Of a stretch of 59,272 nucleotides of DNA, positions 17,231 to 27,458 are shown in pieces (within the stretch, counting starts at the first letter, position 1; each line of letters opens with the position of its first letter). The position numbers were made by a program, and so were the translations under genes. Source of the DNA: Verrucomicrobiota bacterium (GTDB taxonomy: Bacteria; Verrucomicrobiota; Verrucomicrobiia; Limisphaerales; SIBE01). The stretch covers positions 1 to 59,272 of the forward strand of contig VHCZ01000008.1 of the NCBI GenBank assembly GCA_016871535.1, read 5' to 3'. The notes under the pieces are model-generated. The model was not told where the DNA came from. It saw only the letters and a program-made list of their open reading frames with translations, and made no database searches.

Positions 17231-18529
17231 TCAATAGAGGTAAGTGACACCGACGCCGACCACGACCCGGTCTTTCTTCCCGTCGAAGCCGCCCGTGTAA
17301 GTCGTGTGGTCGTAACGAATTTCCGGTTGGATTTTCACATTGGGCGCCGGTCTCCAGTTGAGGGTCAGCGCGACGCTGGCGATATCTCCGTCGGCATCCG
17401 GCGACGTGACGGCGCTGCCCACGCGGCTGGCGCCGGGAAAGGCAATGCCTTTGATGCCGCCCCCGTCCTTGTCGTCCAGGTACTCCCCGCGCAGCGCAAG
17501 GCCAACCTTCGGCGTGAAATCGTACCAGGCCCAACCGCCCGCGGACCACAGGTCCGCCGACGCGCCAACCGAGGGATCGAACACGAAATAGTCGAACTCG
17601 AACCCGGTGTGGAATTGCTCGGTGATATCCATGCCGCCGATCACCGAACCGCCTTTGACGCTCATGGTCGTGGATTCGTCGCCGCCGAAGCCGATGAGGT
17701 TCATCCATGCTTTGGAGCACGGCTTGATTCCGATGCTGCCGATGACGGTCTTGCCGTTGTTCCCGTCGATGGGACCGGCGTACATGCCGTTTTGCACCCG
17801 CACTTTCACATCGAGCCAGTCCGTGAACGTGTAACCGGCCTGAACGCCTGCGGCCGGGCCGTTCCCGGTGAAGAACCATTGATAACCTTGGGAGAAATTC
17901 GGATTCGCCGCGCCACCGTCGCCGGATTCCCAGTTCAGCAACGAGATCAACTGGCCGGCCTTGATGTTAAGTCCCGTTCCGATGGGTGCGTTCAATTCGA
18001 CGTAAGCCTCGCGCACGGCTTCGAAGCCCGCGGTGGGCGAGCCGGTGTTCAACACCGGCGAGTCTTCGCCCCAGATGAGGGACGCGCGGTAACCGGCGCC
18101 CCAGGTGTCACCGCTGCGCTCCGCAGCCGGGCTGGCCAGCGTGAGTTTGACCTTGTTCAGCGAAAATGAATTGTGCGTGGTGTTCCAGAGATATCCGTTG
18201 CCCTTGCGATCGGACGGCTCGGTGAAGTTGTAGAAATAGGAGGCCTGGACGAAGCCGCTGACCGTGATTTCGGACAGCGCTTTGATGGGGGTCGCGGAGC
18301 TATCCGCGGCGCTGGGCAGAATGCCTTCCTTTTTCGCGACCGTTTCCAGCGCGTCCAATCGCTTGCGAAGATCCTGGTTTTCTTGTTCCAGTTTCTCAAA
18401 TCGGCCCGGATCCTGGGCCAGAGCCGTGATCGGCCCGGCGGCGAGCAGGGCGCCGCCGAGGCAGGCCCCGATTCTCACCGGGTTCGAGAGGGAACGTTTG
18501 AATGGAGTGGGTTTGGTTTTTTTTCTCAT
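17231..18529 (-). CDS. outer-membrane beta-barrel porin (BBP2/OmpL-like), first gene of the urea operon
   Basis: A 432-residue protein. The signal peptide ends near ITALAQDP (~39). A short coiled coil (~43-66, [17 protein letters not shown]) is followed by a long barrel with alternating hydrophobic/polar strands ([55 protein letters not shown]) that ends in the aromatic VGVGVTYLY. This fits the putative beta-barrel porin-2 family (PF07642). Its place directly before urtA suggests that it admits urea or another nitrogen source across the outer membrane; that role is inferred from position only. Confidence 0.82.
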   Translation of the reverse strand: MRKKTKPTPFKRSLSNPVRIGACLGGALLAAGPITALAQDPGRFEKLEQENQDLRKRLDALETVAKKEGILPSAADSSATPIKALSEITVSGFVQASYFYNFTEPSDRKGNGYLWNTTHNSFSLNKVKLTLASPAAERSGDTWGAGYRASLIWGEDSPVLNTGSPTAGFEAVREAYVELNAPIGTGLNIKAGQLISLLNWESGDGGAANPNFSQGYQWFFTGNGPAAGVQAGYTFTDWLDVKVRVQNGMYAGPIDGNNGKTVIGSIGIKPCSKAWMNLIGFGGDESTTMSVKGGSVIGGMDITEQFHTGFEFDYFVFDPSVGASADLWSAGGWAWYDFTPKVGLALRGEYLDDKDGGGIKGIAFPGASRVGSAVTSPDADGDIASVALTLNWRPAPNVKIQPEIRYDHTTYTGGFDGKKDRVVVGVGVTYLY

Positions 18530-19128
18530 GAATGATGGGATTGATGACTATTGGCTGACGTGCGCATCCGGATGCATGACGCGTTACTCGCAGCCGACAT
18601 GCCGAAGAATCGGATGGACGCGGAAGTGGCCGGCAAAAAAGTCATGCTTTCGATGAAGACCATTCATCGAAGCGGTCCGGACACGGCGGCGGAATGGAAT
18701 TTGGCAGGAGAATTCTTCCGAAAAAACCAGCGCGCGCACCGAACAAAGGGAGCAAACGCGCGGCCCACGCCGTCTAATGGAATCGAAGCGTGACCAGGAA
18801 AACGCACGCTGGTCAAATCGGAGCAGAGGCGGTTCGGACATCGGAGAAGCCCTTGACCAGAACGATCCAGATGCTAACAAAAGCAAACGAAGGAAACGAA
18901 GATCAGGAAACAAGACCTTCGCTTCTCCGATCAGGCTCACTGACCTGTCCCCATCGCAGCAGGGATTCTACGTGTTCGATCCGTTTGTGAAGGTGTCCAT
19001 TCACAGCATGTGCCATGCTTTCTGCCATTACCTGGCTCGTGGCGATCGGTTGTGTTTCAGGCCGCGGCTTCCAGGTGCGCTTCCCCAATGTTTGAAAAGT
19101 TGTCGCAGCCAATTAAGTCGGCTCGCTG
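18530..19128. promoter_or_regulatory. 600-bp upstream region of the urea operon
   Basis: No convincing gene; an 80-codon open frame at 18551-18793 has no recognisable features. The region must hold the promoter of the porin-urt-ure operon. A 12-bp perfect palindrome GCATCCGGATGC lies at 18564-18575, 35 bp upstream of the porin start, and could be an operator. I do not see a convincing sigma-54 (GG-N10-GC) promoter in the right orientation. Confidence 0.35.
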
Positions 19129-22100
19129 CTACCGCAGGATCACGACGCGGTAGAAGCGCGTCGGACGCTGATCGAATCGCGCGGGATCTGTAACCACCAC
19201 TTCCCGCGGTCCATCGCTGATGGACACGTTCTCCAAAAGCGTCCACGCCGGCGGCGCGATCCCATCTGAATATTCCACGCGATAGCTCCTCCCAGGTTGA
19301 GCCGCGAAGCGGATGCCGGCTGCTCCTCCGCTGAACGCCGCCGCATCAACTCGGAAACGGCTGAAAGCATCGCGTGGATTGGTGCCGCTCAGGAACTCCG
19401 AGAAATTGCTCATGCCGTCCTGATCCGCGTCGGCTGTCGCATCTGCCGCCGACGTGGGGTCGAAGCCGTTGAGGGCTTCCCAGACGTTGTCCATGCCGTC
19501 CCGGTCCGCATCGCCGGGCAGAATGCGGTTCGGCGCGGCGGGCGTCGGCGAACCGGGAAAGCGCACGGTCTGCGAAGCGCCGTCGGGATATCGCCCCTCA
19601 GAGACGCCATCCAATTGAACGACGAAATCGATGCTGTCGATGATTTGCGCGCTCGGATTGAGCAGGCGGATCGTCTCGCCAAAACGGTCGAGTTGAAAGG
19701 CGGTGTAAGCCGGACCACGATTTCGCGTGCCGTCGGTACTGAAGCGCACGAAGGCCTTCGCATCGATGAACGTGAGTGAAGGCAGCCGGTTGTTGGTCGC
19801 GCCTCGCAGCGATGGATCATCCGTCAGCACCCAGCGTTCGAGGCTGACGGGCAAGGCGGCGGGATTGTACACCTCGACGAAGTCATTGGTTCCGCCGCCG
19901 CCGGCCAGCCATTCATTCAGCCGCAATTCGTTTCCCGAATCGAGCGCCGCCGGCTGCGCGTTGGCCTGACCGGGCGTAGGCGCGGAGAGCAAAACCCATT
20001 GCTGGCTCACGCGCCCCACGGAGCGATCGGCGACTTGCAGGCCGTACTCAATGCGATCGACGACGCGGTCAAGTGAGTCGCGGATGCTCAGCACGGCGCC
20101 GTCGTCGTTGAGCGGCGCGGGGAAGGAATGCGCATTGGGCGGCACAGTGAAGCGGGCGGGCGCGGGTCCGAAATAAACTATCATTCGTTCACCGGCTCGC
20201 ATCTGTGCTTCGGGGCGCAGCGCCCATCGAACAAGGGGTCCCGCCGGGGACTCGGCGCCAAGCGAGAATCCAGCCAGAGCCATCGATCCTCCGGAAACAT
20301 TCTCGAGCTCCACCCAATCCGGTCCGGTCGAGGAACGGGCGAGGAATTCAGAAATGCGCAGCCGTGTTCCCAATTCCGCCAGATAATTGCTCGCGCCGCG
20401 CGTGGCGCTGAATTGGAGCGGCTGAAACGTTCCCGTGCCATCGGGCAGCCGGCCAAAGGTAATGCCAGTCGCCTGCGCGCCATACGTGACCCGATCCAAC
20501 TCCTGGCCGTTCGGAGCGAGCAAGGCGATCAGGCCGGCGGATGCAGGCAACTTCAGCTCCAAATGATCCGGTCCGGAGTTTTCATCGGCGCGAAACACCG
20601 CAAAGCCGCCCGCCCCGATGAACACCGGCGAAGCGATGCGGGCCAACGCATTGCTGGTGACAATCGCGCAGCCTTGCAGCGCGACCGGGAGCGAACTCGA
20701 ATTATGAAGTTCGATCCAGTCGTCCCCGCCGTCCGGGTTCGCCAGGAATTCGTTGATCTTCAGTCCGCTCAAACCGCCGAGCGCCACCGGTTCGTTGGGG
20801 CCCGCGGGCGTCGGTTCACACAAGGTCAAACGACCATTCACGATGCCGGCGGTGTAGCCATCGGGCACGGCGCCGTACCAGACGACATCGACGCGATTCG
20901 TTGCGCCGTCAAAGAGCGCGACCGTCTCGCCGTCGCGGTTCAAACCGAACGAAGCTTTAAGAGGACCGCCTGAAGCGCCCTGGTTGCAGTCGATCCGCAG
21001 ATAGTCGCCTGCGGCGATAGAGGCGCCTGCCGGGAACACGTATTGCCGCGGATCGGAGTTATCGGTGAGCGACCAGCCGCCGATTTGCACGGCCGTGGCT
21101 CCGGGATTGTGCAGTTCGAGCCAATCGCGGTCGGTGCCCGGCTGAAGTTCGTTGATCTGGATCCGCGGCGGCGCGGCCAGCGCATTCGCGTCGCCCGGCG
21201 AACCGCCTGGAGCACTGGCTTTCCAATTGGACGGATCATCCGGTTCGCGTTGCGCATCGACCACTTCAATCGAAGCGCCAGTGCCATCCGCGACCACCGG
21301 CCAGGGATGCGCGTCGCGAAACTCCACCGCCGTGATAGTCCGGCCCGAAAGGTCGCGCAGCACGATGCGCTCGCCTCCGTTGTCCAGGGAACCGGAGAAC
21401 CAGCCCGCGACGCTCAGGCCCGGATAGCGGCGTTGAAAGTCCGCAGGCCGGGCGTCGTTGGCGAGAACCAGTCTCCCGCCCGGCTTCAGTTCGGGGAACG
21501 GCGTGGGAAACCTAAATCCGATTCCGCCAAAACTGCACCCGCTCAAATCGACCGCCAGGCCGCCCGTATTCTCCAGTTCGAGATATTCGTAGGCGTCGCC
21601 GCCCGGGGGATTGTACATGACTTCGGTGATCCGAACCGGATTGCCGGGCTGGGTGCTTTCGAACTCGAGATCGAGGACCGCGCTCCAGTTCGTGCCGGCC
21701 AGTGAGCGCGCCAGCAGATGGAGCGGGCCGGTTACGGTGATCGGCGCGCGGTATTCCATGGCCGCGTCGCTGGCCACGCTCGTGAAGGGCATACGCGGAT
21801 CAATGCCGTTCGTCGTGTAGAGGATCGCTCCATCGAGATTCTTGAGTGCAAGTTGATAGCCGGCCGGAACGCGTCCGCCAAATTGACTCGCGACCGGCGC
21901 ATTGGATGAAGCGAGGAATCCGGCCTTGATGAACATGTTGGTCAGATATCGCCTTCGGCCCGTGATCCAGGTCCCGATCACATCGCTGAAGCCGGAGATC
22001 GAGTTGGTCACCTGAGCTTTCATTCCATTGTAGTGGGCGCGAATCCTGGCGTCCGTCAGTGGTCCGTCATTGTAGAAGGCGCGATGGATCCGATCCGCAA

Positions 22101-25020
22101 AGAGCAGTTTGAACTCCGGCGATTTCTTCAGCGAGTTGAACATCGCCTGGTAATCCGTCGTGCCCCACGGCGGGCTCAAAGTGGACAGCGTGGTCGCAAT
22201 GGTATCATAGCTCACGGAATGAGCGGTGAAAGCGAACTCGGCGTCCCAGGGATAAAACCGGAACTTCGAGCCCGGTTTCCTTTCGCGGGCCGCGCGAGTG
22301 TTGTTGTGCGGCCAATCGTCGTTGTCCGCCCAGATCAGCGGCAGCAGATAGTCGATGAAATTCGCCAGGTCCATCCGCGTCGCCACATCCAGGTAGTTGG
22401 AGCGAATCGTCAGATCTGGAAAGCGGACCGCGGTGCGCAACTGGCTCCAGGCCGCGGTGTCGCCACGGATCGCGGCGTTGCTGGGTCCGAGCACGTCCCA
22501 GAGTTTGCCCCCGCCATGGTACGCCTGGAGAAAATCGTCATCTACGCGTTCGGTAGGGTTGTACAGCCCCTTATAGACGCCGTTCAGGAAGAGATGGACG
22601 AACGTGCCGTGGCACGCCGCAAGCCCGACGTCCAGGCTCAACGCGCGGATGAATTCGTCTTTGATGAACGGATTCGAGTGATCGTTCATCCCGGCGCGAA
22701 CGTGAAGGGTGTTGAACGATTCTAACGTCGAAGTAGGAAAGACCGGATAGTTCAATCGACCGGGGCCATAATCGCCGCGAAAATAAAGGCGATAGGAATA
22801 CTTGGTTTGCGGCAGACTGCTGCCGCGGTAGGTGTAGAGGCCGCGGATATAATCGCCGCCCGCCACGCGAATGCCCGCGTCGAGCTGGAATCCGCCGTTG
22901 TCCTCTGGGCGAATCCATTCGACGGAGACGGGCCGTTCCCAGGCCGCGCCGTGCTTGGTCGTGTTGCGCGGATTAAACTCCATGATCCCGGTGCGGCCAT
23001 ACAGGTTATTGGTCGCGGTGACGAGAGACAGCACGGGCAGGAGCCGTCGGTTGGCCGCCTGGTTCATCAAGTAAGTGTGGGTCCGCACGCGCGAGGGAAG
23101 TTGGTCGGAGGCGAAGGCCGCCGCGCGAACGATGCGGGTGGTCGTGATCTGAATCGGCGAAACATACACCACGCCGTTGGTGGGCGCGGGCGGGCTGCCA
23201 TCGAGCGTATATTTAATCTCGGCGCCCGGCGTGCGGCTGGCCAGGCTGAGATTGAACGGAGCGCTGAAAAAGCCGCGTTCCACGCTGAAGTGGACTTCAT
23301 CCACTTTGCCCGTGACGGTACTCACGCCATTTGCCACGCCGGGCGTCGCCACGGCAAAGTAGCTCCAGGCTTCGGCGGTTGTGCCGGCCTGACGTCCATA
23401 GGAATGATTCGGGGATTGCTCCGGATACGTCAGTTCATCCACGACCGCTCTGGGCAACTCCGCGCCGAAAAGCTGGAGCGTATCGCCGTTGGGGTTCAAT
23501 TTGAAATTCGTGTGGAACCGCTGACCTGGCGCAGGCTCGCGGCGATCCTTGCCTGAAGCCCAGACCACCAGAAACCCGCCGGCGGGGATGGTCGTCGGTG
23601 GAAACACCCATTGGCCTTCCTCTTCGCGATCCACGCTGAGCGACCAACCGCCGATATTGACCGGTTGCGCACCGCGATTGTGCAACTCAATCCAGTCCTC
23701 CGGATCTTTCTCCTCGTCCGTGATACCGGTCTGGTTTTCGGCCATGATTTCGCTGATGACAACGCCGGCGGCGGGCAACACCGGATTGATGCGGTATTTC
23801 CAGGAAAAGCCCGTGAACGCGACCGACACCGCGTCGTCTGACACAATTCCGTGGTTCGGACTCCACGACAAAGTCACCTCGCCCGCCGGCGCTGAGGCAA
23901 ACATAAACCGATACGGCCCTGCGCCGACGCCGGCGACGTTCGTGGCGCGAACTCCGTTGAGAAGCAGGTCCCTGGCATCGATGCCATCGACCGGGAGGGT
24001 GAAACTGATCTCCACTTCGCCCAGCCTGCGCAAAGTGGTTTCTGGAACGGGAAAGATATGGGTCAACGCGGGCCCGGCGGGATTGATCAACTGGTAAGCC
24101 CACCTCGAACCGGGAACACCGGCGTCGAAACGCTGCGGCGGATTGCCCAGGTCGGTAATGGAATGAAGCGCGCCCCAGGCAATGTCCACCGGCCCGAACG
24201 GCGGTTGCGGAAATGAGAAGGTGTAACTGGCCCCTCCGCCGGAGACGTTGGCCGAGGGAATCCCGTTGATCAGAAAGTCTCCCGCGCGAACCCCGGTCAC
24301 CGGTTCGCTGAAGGTCACTGAGACAGACGTGAGTTCGTTGACGACCCCCGGCTCCGGAACGACCCCGGTGATCGTCGGCGGCACCGGCACGCTCTCGGTC
24401 GAAGTCAATTCCGCGTCGAAAACCAGATCGGAACTTGTAATCGCGCCATTGAGCACAAGCACCGCCAGCGTGTTCTCCCCCGCAACGAGGTACTTGGACG
24501 GAGCGGGCAGATCGAAGGCCGCCTCGAAAGGTTCAATCGAAGTCGTGGCCACGCTCGTCCGCGTCAACCCGGCGTCGCTGGCCGGCGCGTTGGTGGACGC
24601 GACGCGGACCCCGTTGATCCAGGCGATGAACCCGTCATCGACCACCGTCCGAAGCTGCAAACTGGCGAGGGCCGTGGGGTCGGGGACGTTGAAGGATTTT
24701 CGGAGGTAGAGCGTCGTGTAACTGCCCTGCATGCCCGTCAGGTCCGTGCCACGAAAGGACGGTTCGCCGTAGGCGAACGGCGCGTTGCCTTGGGTCCACG
24801 TAGAATCGGCGAAAGCGCGCTGGCGCCAGGCAGAAGTGTTGCCCGGAGACGGATCCGCCGTGCCCCGAAAATATTTCCAGGGCGCGCCCAACGGGAAAAG
24901 GGTATCCGCGTTTGCGGGTGCGAGGGGGAGGAAAAACAAGGTGATCGCGGTGACGCGCCCGATGGCAGCAGGTAAGAGCGGCATAAGTCGGCGGGATTTG
25001 AGCACGATTCCGGAAGTCAC
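19129..25020 (-). CDS. giant secreted lamin-tail-domain / CotH protein
   Basis: A 1963-residue protein. After a signal peptide (ending LAPANA, ~38) comes a beta-sandwich domain (WKYFRGTADPSPG..., ~45-205). Then come Ig-like domains (~215-410), a lamin-tail domain (LTD, ~418-540, WIELHNRG), a chitobiase-C-like module (YTLDGSPPAPTNG, ~600) and a CotH-like domain (~657-1005, with HVRAGMNDHSN and FRFYPWDAEFAF). At least five more LTDs start near 1130, 1285, 1418, 1552 and 1697 (recurring WIELHN / WVELEN / YLELEN). Near 1833-1877 there are calcium-binding DADQDGMSN repeats. Such proteins are frequent in Verrucomicrobiota; CotH domains of known members phosphorylate secreted proteins, but I cannot confirm catalytic residues. 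The GTG start at 25020 overlaps the EF-G-like gene's stop; ATG 24984 is an equally good signal-peptide start. Confidence 0.88.
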   Translation of the reverse strand: MTSGIVLKSRRLMPLLPAAIGRVTAITLFFLPLAPANADTLFPLGAPWKYFRGTADPSPGNTSAWRQRAFADSTWTQGNAPFAYGEPSFRGTDLTGMQGSYTTLYLRKSFNVPDPTALASLQLRTVVDDGFIAWINGVRVASTNAPASDAGLTRTSVATTSIEPFEAAFDLPAPSKYLVAGENTLAVLVLNGAITSSDLVFDAELTSTESVPVPPTITGVVPEPGVVNELTSVSVTFSEPVTGVRAGDFLINGIPSANVSGGGASYTFSFPQPPFGPVDIAWGALHSITDLGNPPQRFDAGVPGSRWAYQLINPAGPALTHIFPVPETTLRRLGEVEISFTLPVDGIDARDLLLNGVRATNVAGVGAGPYRFMFASAPAGEVTLSWSPNHGIVSDDAVSVAFTGFSWKYRINPVLPAAGVVISEIMAENQTGITDEEKDPEDWIELHNRGAQPVNIGGWSLSVDREEEGQWVFPPTTIPAGGFLVVWASGKDRREPAPGQRFHTNFKLNPNGDTLQLFGAELPRAVVDELTYPEQSPNHSYGRQAGTTAEAWSYFAVATPGVANGVSTVTGKVDEVHFSVERGFFSAPFNLSLASRTPGAEIKYTLDGSPPAPTNGVVYVSPIQITTTRIVRAAAFASDQLPSRVRTHTYLMNQAANRRLLPVLSLVTATNNLYGRTGIMEFNPRNTTKHGAAWERPVSVEWIRPEDNGGFQLDAGIRVAGGDYIRGLYTYRGSSLPQTKYSYRLYFRGDYGPGRLNYPVFPTSTLESFNTLHVRAGMNDHSNPFIKDEFIRALSLDVGLAACHGTFVHLFLNGVYKGLYNPTERVDDDFLQAYHGGGKLWDVLGPSNAAIRGDTAAWSQLRTAVRFPDLTIRSNYLDVATRMDLANFIDYLLPLIWADNDDWPHNNTRAARERKPGSKFRFYPWDAEFAFTAHSVSYDTIATTLSTLSPPWGTTDYQAMFNSLKKSPEFKLLFADRIHRAFYNDGPLTDARIRAHYNGMKAQVTNSISGFSDVIGTWITGRRRYLTNMFIKAGFLASSNAPVASQFGGRVPAGYQLALKNLDGAILYTTNGIDPRMPFTSVASDAAMEYRAPITVTGPLHLLARSLAGTNWSAVLDLEFESTQPGNPVRITEVMYNPPGGDAYEYLELENTGGLAVDLSGCSFGGIGFRFPTPFPELKPGGRLVLANDARPADFQRRYPGLSVAGWFSGSLDNGGERIVLRDLSGRTITAVEFRDAHPWPVVADGTGASIEVVDAQREPDDPSNWKASAPGGSPGDANALAAPPRIQINELQPGTDRDWLELHNPGATAVQIGGWSLTDNSDPRQYVFPAGASIAAGDYLRIDCNQGASGGPLKASFGLNRDGETVALFDGATNRVDVVWYGAVPDGYTAGIVNGRLTLCEPTPAGPNEPVALGGLSGLKINEFLANPDGGDDWIELHNSSSLPVALQGCAIVTSNALARIASPVFIGAGGFAVFRADENSGPDHLELKLPASAGLIALLAPNGQELDRVTYGAQATGITFGRLPDGTGTFQPLQFSATRGASNYLAELGTRLRISEFLARSSTGPDWVELENVSGGSMALAGFSLGAESPAGPLVRWALRPEAQMRAGERMIVYFGPAPARFTVPPNAHSFPAPLNDDGAVLSIRDSLDRVVDRIEYGLQVADRSVGRVSQQWVLLSAPTPGQANAQPAALDSGNELRLNEWLAGGGGTNDFVEVYNPAALPVSLERWVLTDDPSLRGATNNRLPSLTFIDAKAFVRFSTDGTRNRGPAYTAFQLDRFGETIRLLNPSAQIIDSIDFVVQLDGVSEGRYPDGASQTVRFPGSPTPAAPNRILPGDADRDGMDNVWEALNGFDPTSAADATADADQDGMSNFSEFLSGTNPRDAFSRFRVDAAAFSGGAAGIRFAAQPGRSYRVEYSDGIAPPAWTLLENVSISDGPREVVVTDPARFDQRPTRFYRVVILR

Positions 25021-27107
25021 TCATTCTGAGCCGCCTCCTTGCCCTTCTTGCTTTCGGCAATGATCTTTTGCTCCAGCTCGCGCGGCATCTCCTCGTAATG
25101 ATCGAAATCTTCGGTGTGAAACGCGCGCCCGCCGGTGAGCGAACGCAACGTCGTGGAGTAATGATAAAGCTCCATCGCCGGCACATGCGCCTTGACAATC
25201 TGATAGGCTCCCACCGCGTCCATGCCCAAGATTTTTCCCCGGCGGCTGGAAAGATCGCCCATCACCTTGCCCATGCAATCCTCGGGCATCTTGATCTCGA
25301 TCACGTGGATGGGTTCCAAAAGGCACGCTTTGGCTGCGGCGAACGCTTCCTTGAACGCGTAATAGCCGGCGGTCTGGAACGCCACGTCCTTGGAGTCCAC
25401 CGGGTGCATTTTGCCATCGTAGAAATCAATCTTCACGTCCACCACCCGGTATCCGGCCAGAATGCCCTCGGTGCAGGCGCGCATGACGCCCTTTTCTACG
25501 GAGGGCACGAAGGCGCGGTCCACGTTCTGGCCCGTGAGAGTCTGAGTGAATTCGACGCCGGTGTTGCGCGGCTTCGGCTCAATGCGCATCCAGACTTCCG
25601 CGAACTGGCCGGCGCCGCCCGTCTGTTTCTTGTGACGGTATTTGGACTCGCCCTTGTTCTTGATCGTTTCACGGAACCGAATCTTCGGCGCCACCAATTC
25701 AATATCGACCTTGTAGCGCCGTTTCAGGCGGTCCGAAACCACTTGAAGATGCAACTCGCCCTGAGCCGAGATTACGGTCTGGTGCAGCTCGGAATCGACG
25801 TGATAGATGAACGTCGGATCTTCCTCGTGCAACGCGGACAAACCCTGCGCGATCTTGTCTTCGTCGCCTTTGGAGTTGAGCTTGAGCGCGGCATGGATGT
25901 TCGGCTTCGGATAAGTCACCTTGGGCAGGGAAACAAATTTCTTGGCCTCGCACAACGTGTCGCCGGTGTGTGTGTTTTTCAATTTGATGAAGGCGCCGAT
26001 ATCGCCGGCGGTCAAGTTGTTGACCATGGCGCGATTCTTCCCGTTCAGGATGTAAATCTGGCCGATTTTCTCCGACGCCTTGCGCGAGGTGTTGTACAGG
26101 TCCATCCCGAAGCGCACCGTGCCGGAGTAAGCCCGGACATAAGACAATTCGCCAAATTGCGCTTCGCTGATCGTTTTGAAGACATACACCACCGGGTCGG
26201 GATTCGTCAGCGAAATCTCCACCTCGGCGTCATTGATGTCGAGACCCTTGACCGTTTTGCGGTCCACGGGTGAAGAACCGTATTTGGCAATGAAATCCAT
26301 GAGGCGCGCGACGCCGACATTCGTTTCGGCGGCGGTGCAGAACAGGGGAATGAACGTCTGCTTCTGAACGGCTGTGTGCACCCCGGCACGCATTTCGTCT
26401 TCGGACAATCCGCCCTGGTCGAAAAATTTTTCCAGGAGCGCGTCATCGGATTCCGCGATGTGCTCGATGAGTTCCTGGTGGAGCTGCTTGACGCGCTCCT
26501 CCCATTTGCCGGTGGCGAGGGCCTCCTGGAATTTGCCGCTGCCGTCGGTCTGGTAGGTGATGATTTCGTTGCGCATCACGTCGAGCACCTGATTGAAGCC
26601 AGGGCCGGGATTGACGGGAAGGGTCATGGGAAAAACGCGGTCGCCAAACCGTTTTCGCGCTTGTTCGAGCACCATGTCGAAATTGGCGTTCTCTTTATCG
26701 ACCGCATTGATGACGATCATTTTTGGGATGCCATTGGCGGTGGCAGATTCCCAGACTTGATCCGTGCCCACGAGCACGCCGTGATTGGCGTGGATCACCA
26801 CGAGGGCGAAGTCCGCGACCCGGAGCGCGCCCAGGCTTTCGCTGATGAAATCGAGGTAGCCCGGCGTGTCGATGAAGTTGAATTTCTTCCCCTGCCACTC
26901 CAGATGCAGGAGCGAGGCATGGATGGAAATCTGCCGTTTGTGCTCGTCCTCGTGGTAGTCGGAGACCGTGCTGCCATTGGCGATGCTGCCGAGCCGGTTG
27001 ATCACGCCCGCGCAGGCGAGCATGCACTCGCTGAGCATGGTCTTGCCCGCGGTGGCGTGTCCGATGATGGCGAAATTGCGAATGTCCGCAGAAGGGTACT
27101 CTTTCAT
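25017..27107 (-). CDS. EF-G-like translational GTPase (FusA2-type paralogue)
   Basis: A 696-residue protein with all five EF-G domains: the G domain (1-~280), domain II (~300-390, VYVFKTISEAQFGELSYVRA), domain III (~400-480), domain IV (RHKKQTGGAGQFAEVWMRIE, ~490-620) and domain V (~620-690, GDLSSRRGKILGMD). G1 is GHATAGKT (16-23). G3 is DTPGYLDF with Tyr84 in place of the catalytic histidine of canonical EF-G (DTPGH). G4 reads N134-A-V-D137 instead of NKxD. The tyrosine in G3 is known in the EF-G2 / FusA2 group; loss of the G4 lysine is stranger. It is therefore an accessory paralogue, perhaps with low or uncoupled GTPase activity, not the housekeeping EF-G. Confidence 0.9.
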   Translation of the reverse strand: MKEYPSADIRNFAIIGHATAGKTMLSECMLACAGVINRLGSIANGSTVSDYHEDEHKRQISIHASLLHLEWQGKKFNFIDTPGYLDFISESLGALRVADFALVVIHANHGVLVGTDQVWESATANGIPKMIVINAVDKENANFDMVLEQARKRFGDRVFPMTLPVNPGPGFNQVLDVMRNEIITYQTDGSGKFQEALATGKWEERVKQLHQELIEHIAESDDALLEKFFDQGGLSEDEMRAGVHTAVQKQTFIPLFCTAAETNVGVARLMDFIAKYGSSPVDRKTVKGLDINDAEVEISLTNPDPVVYVFKTISEAQFGELSYVRAYSGTVRFGMDLYNTSRKASEKIGQIYILNGKNRAMVNNLTAGDIGAFIKLKNTHTGDTLCEAKKFVSLPKVTYPKPNIHAALKLNSKGDEDKIAQGLSALHEEDPTFIYHVDSELHQTVISAQGELHLQVVSDRLKRRYKVDIELVAPKIRFRETIKNKGESKYRHKKQTGGAGQFAEVWMRIEPKPRNTGVEFTQTLTGQNVDRAFVPSVEKGVMRACTEGILAGYRVVDVKIDFYDGKMHPVDSKDVAFQTAGYYAFKEAFAAAKACLLEPIHVIEIKMPEDCMGKVMGDLSSRRGKILGMDAVGAYQIVKAHVPAMELYHYSTTLRSLTGGRAFHTEDFDHYEEMPRELEQKIIAESKKGKEAAQNE

Positions 27108-27230
27108 AGGTCGTTAAGTGTGGCTCCTTGAACTAACCGGTTTTTCCAACGCGGCGCTGTTCCGCTCCTGATCTGACTCGTAATCCTGATCCTGATCTGA
27201 CTCGTAGTCTCTAACTGGGAGGCAGGATTA

Positions 27231-27373
27231 AGAGCCTGTCTGAAAAATGGGTGGAACGGGCTACCAGCCCGTGTTTGGCGGCAACCTGCCGCCAAAAGGC
27301 CCGGCGGGCTGGTAGCCCGCCGCAACAGGCCGGTGGCCTGTTCCACCCAGAAGACGATTTTCAGACAGGCTCT
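27231..27373. repeat. palindromic element, family D copy 1 (143 bp)
   Basis: 16-bp perfect terminal inverted repeats (AGAGCCTGTCTGAAAA). Inside is a row of hairpins with a three-base ACC/GGT loop: CGGGCT-ACC-AGCCCG, GGCGGCA-ACC-TGCCGCC, GGCGGGCT-GGT-AGCCCGCC and AACAGGCC-GGT-GGCCTGTT. A second copy, also 143 bp, is at 53895-54037. Confidence 0.93.
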
Positions 27374-27422
27374 AAGATGAAGATTAGGATTACGAGTGGG
27401 AGTCTGCGAGACGGCTTGCCGT

Positions 27423-27454
27423 ACCCTCTCCCCTCGCCTGCGAGAGGAGAGGGT
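27423..27454. repeat. partial family G hairpin
   Basis: ACCCTCTCCCCTCGCCTGCG then AGAGGAGAGGGT: a single hairpin unit of the G type within the gap upstream of the Calx-beta fossil. Confidence 0.6.
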
Positions 27455-27458
27455 TAAG

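Noticed and set aside
18551-18793. 80-residue ORF upstream of the urea operon
   Set aside because: No recognisable domain or ribosome-binding site, and a composition that looks like intergenic sequence.
27231-27373. Classical IS-derived MITE with target duplication
   Set aside because: Inverted ends are clear, but I could not find convincing direct duplications in the flanks of either copy, so I call it only a palindromic element.
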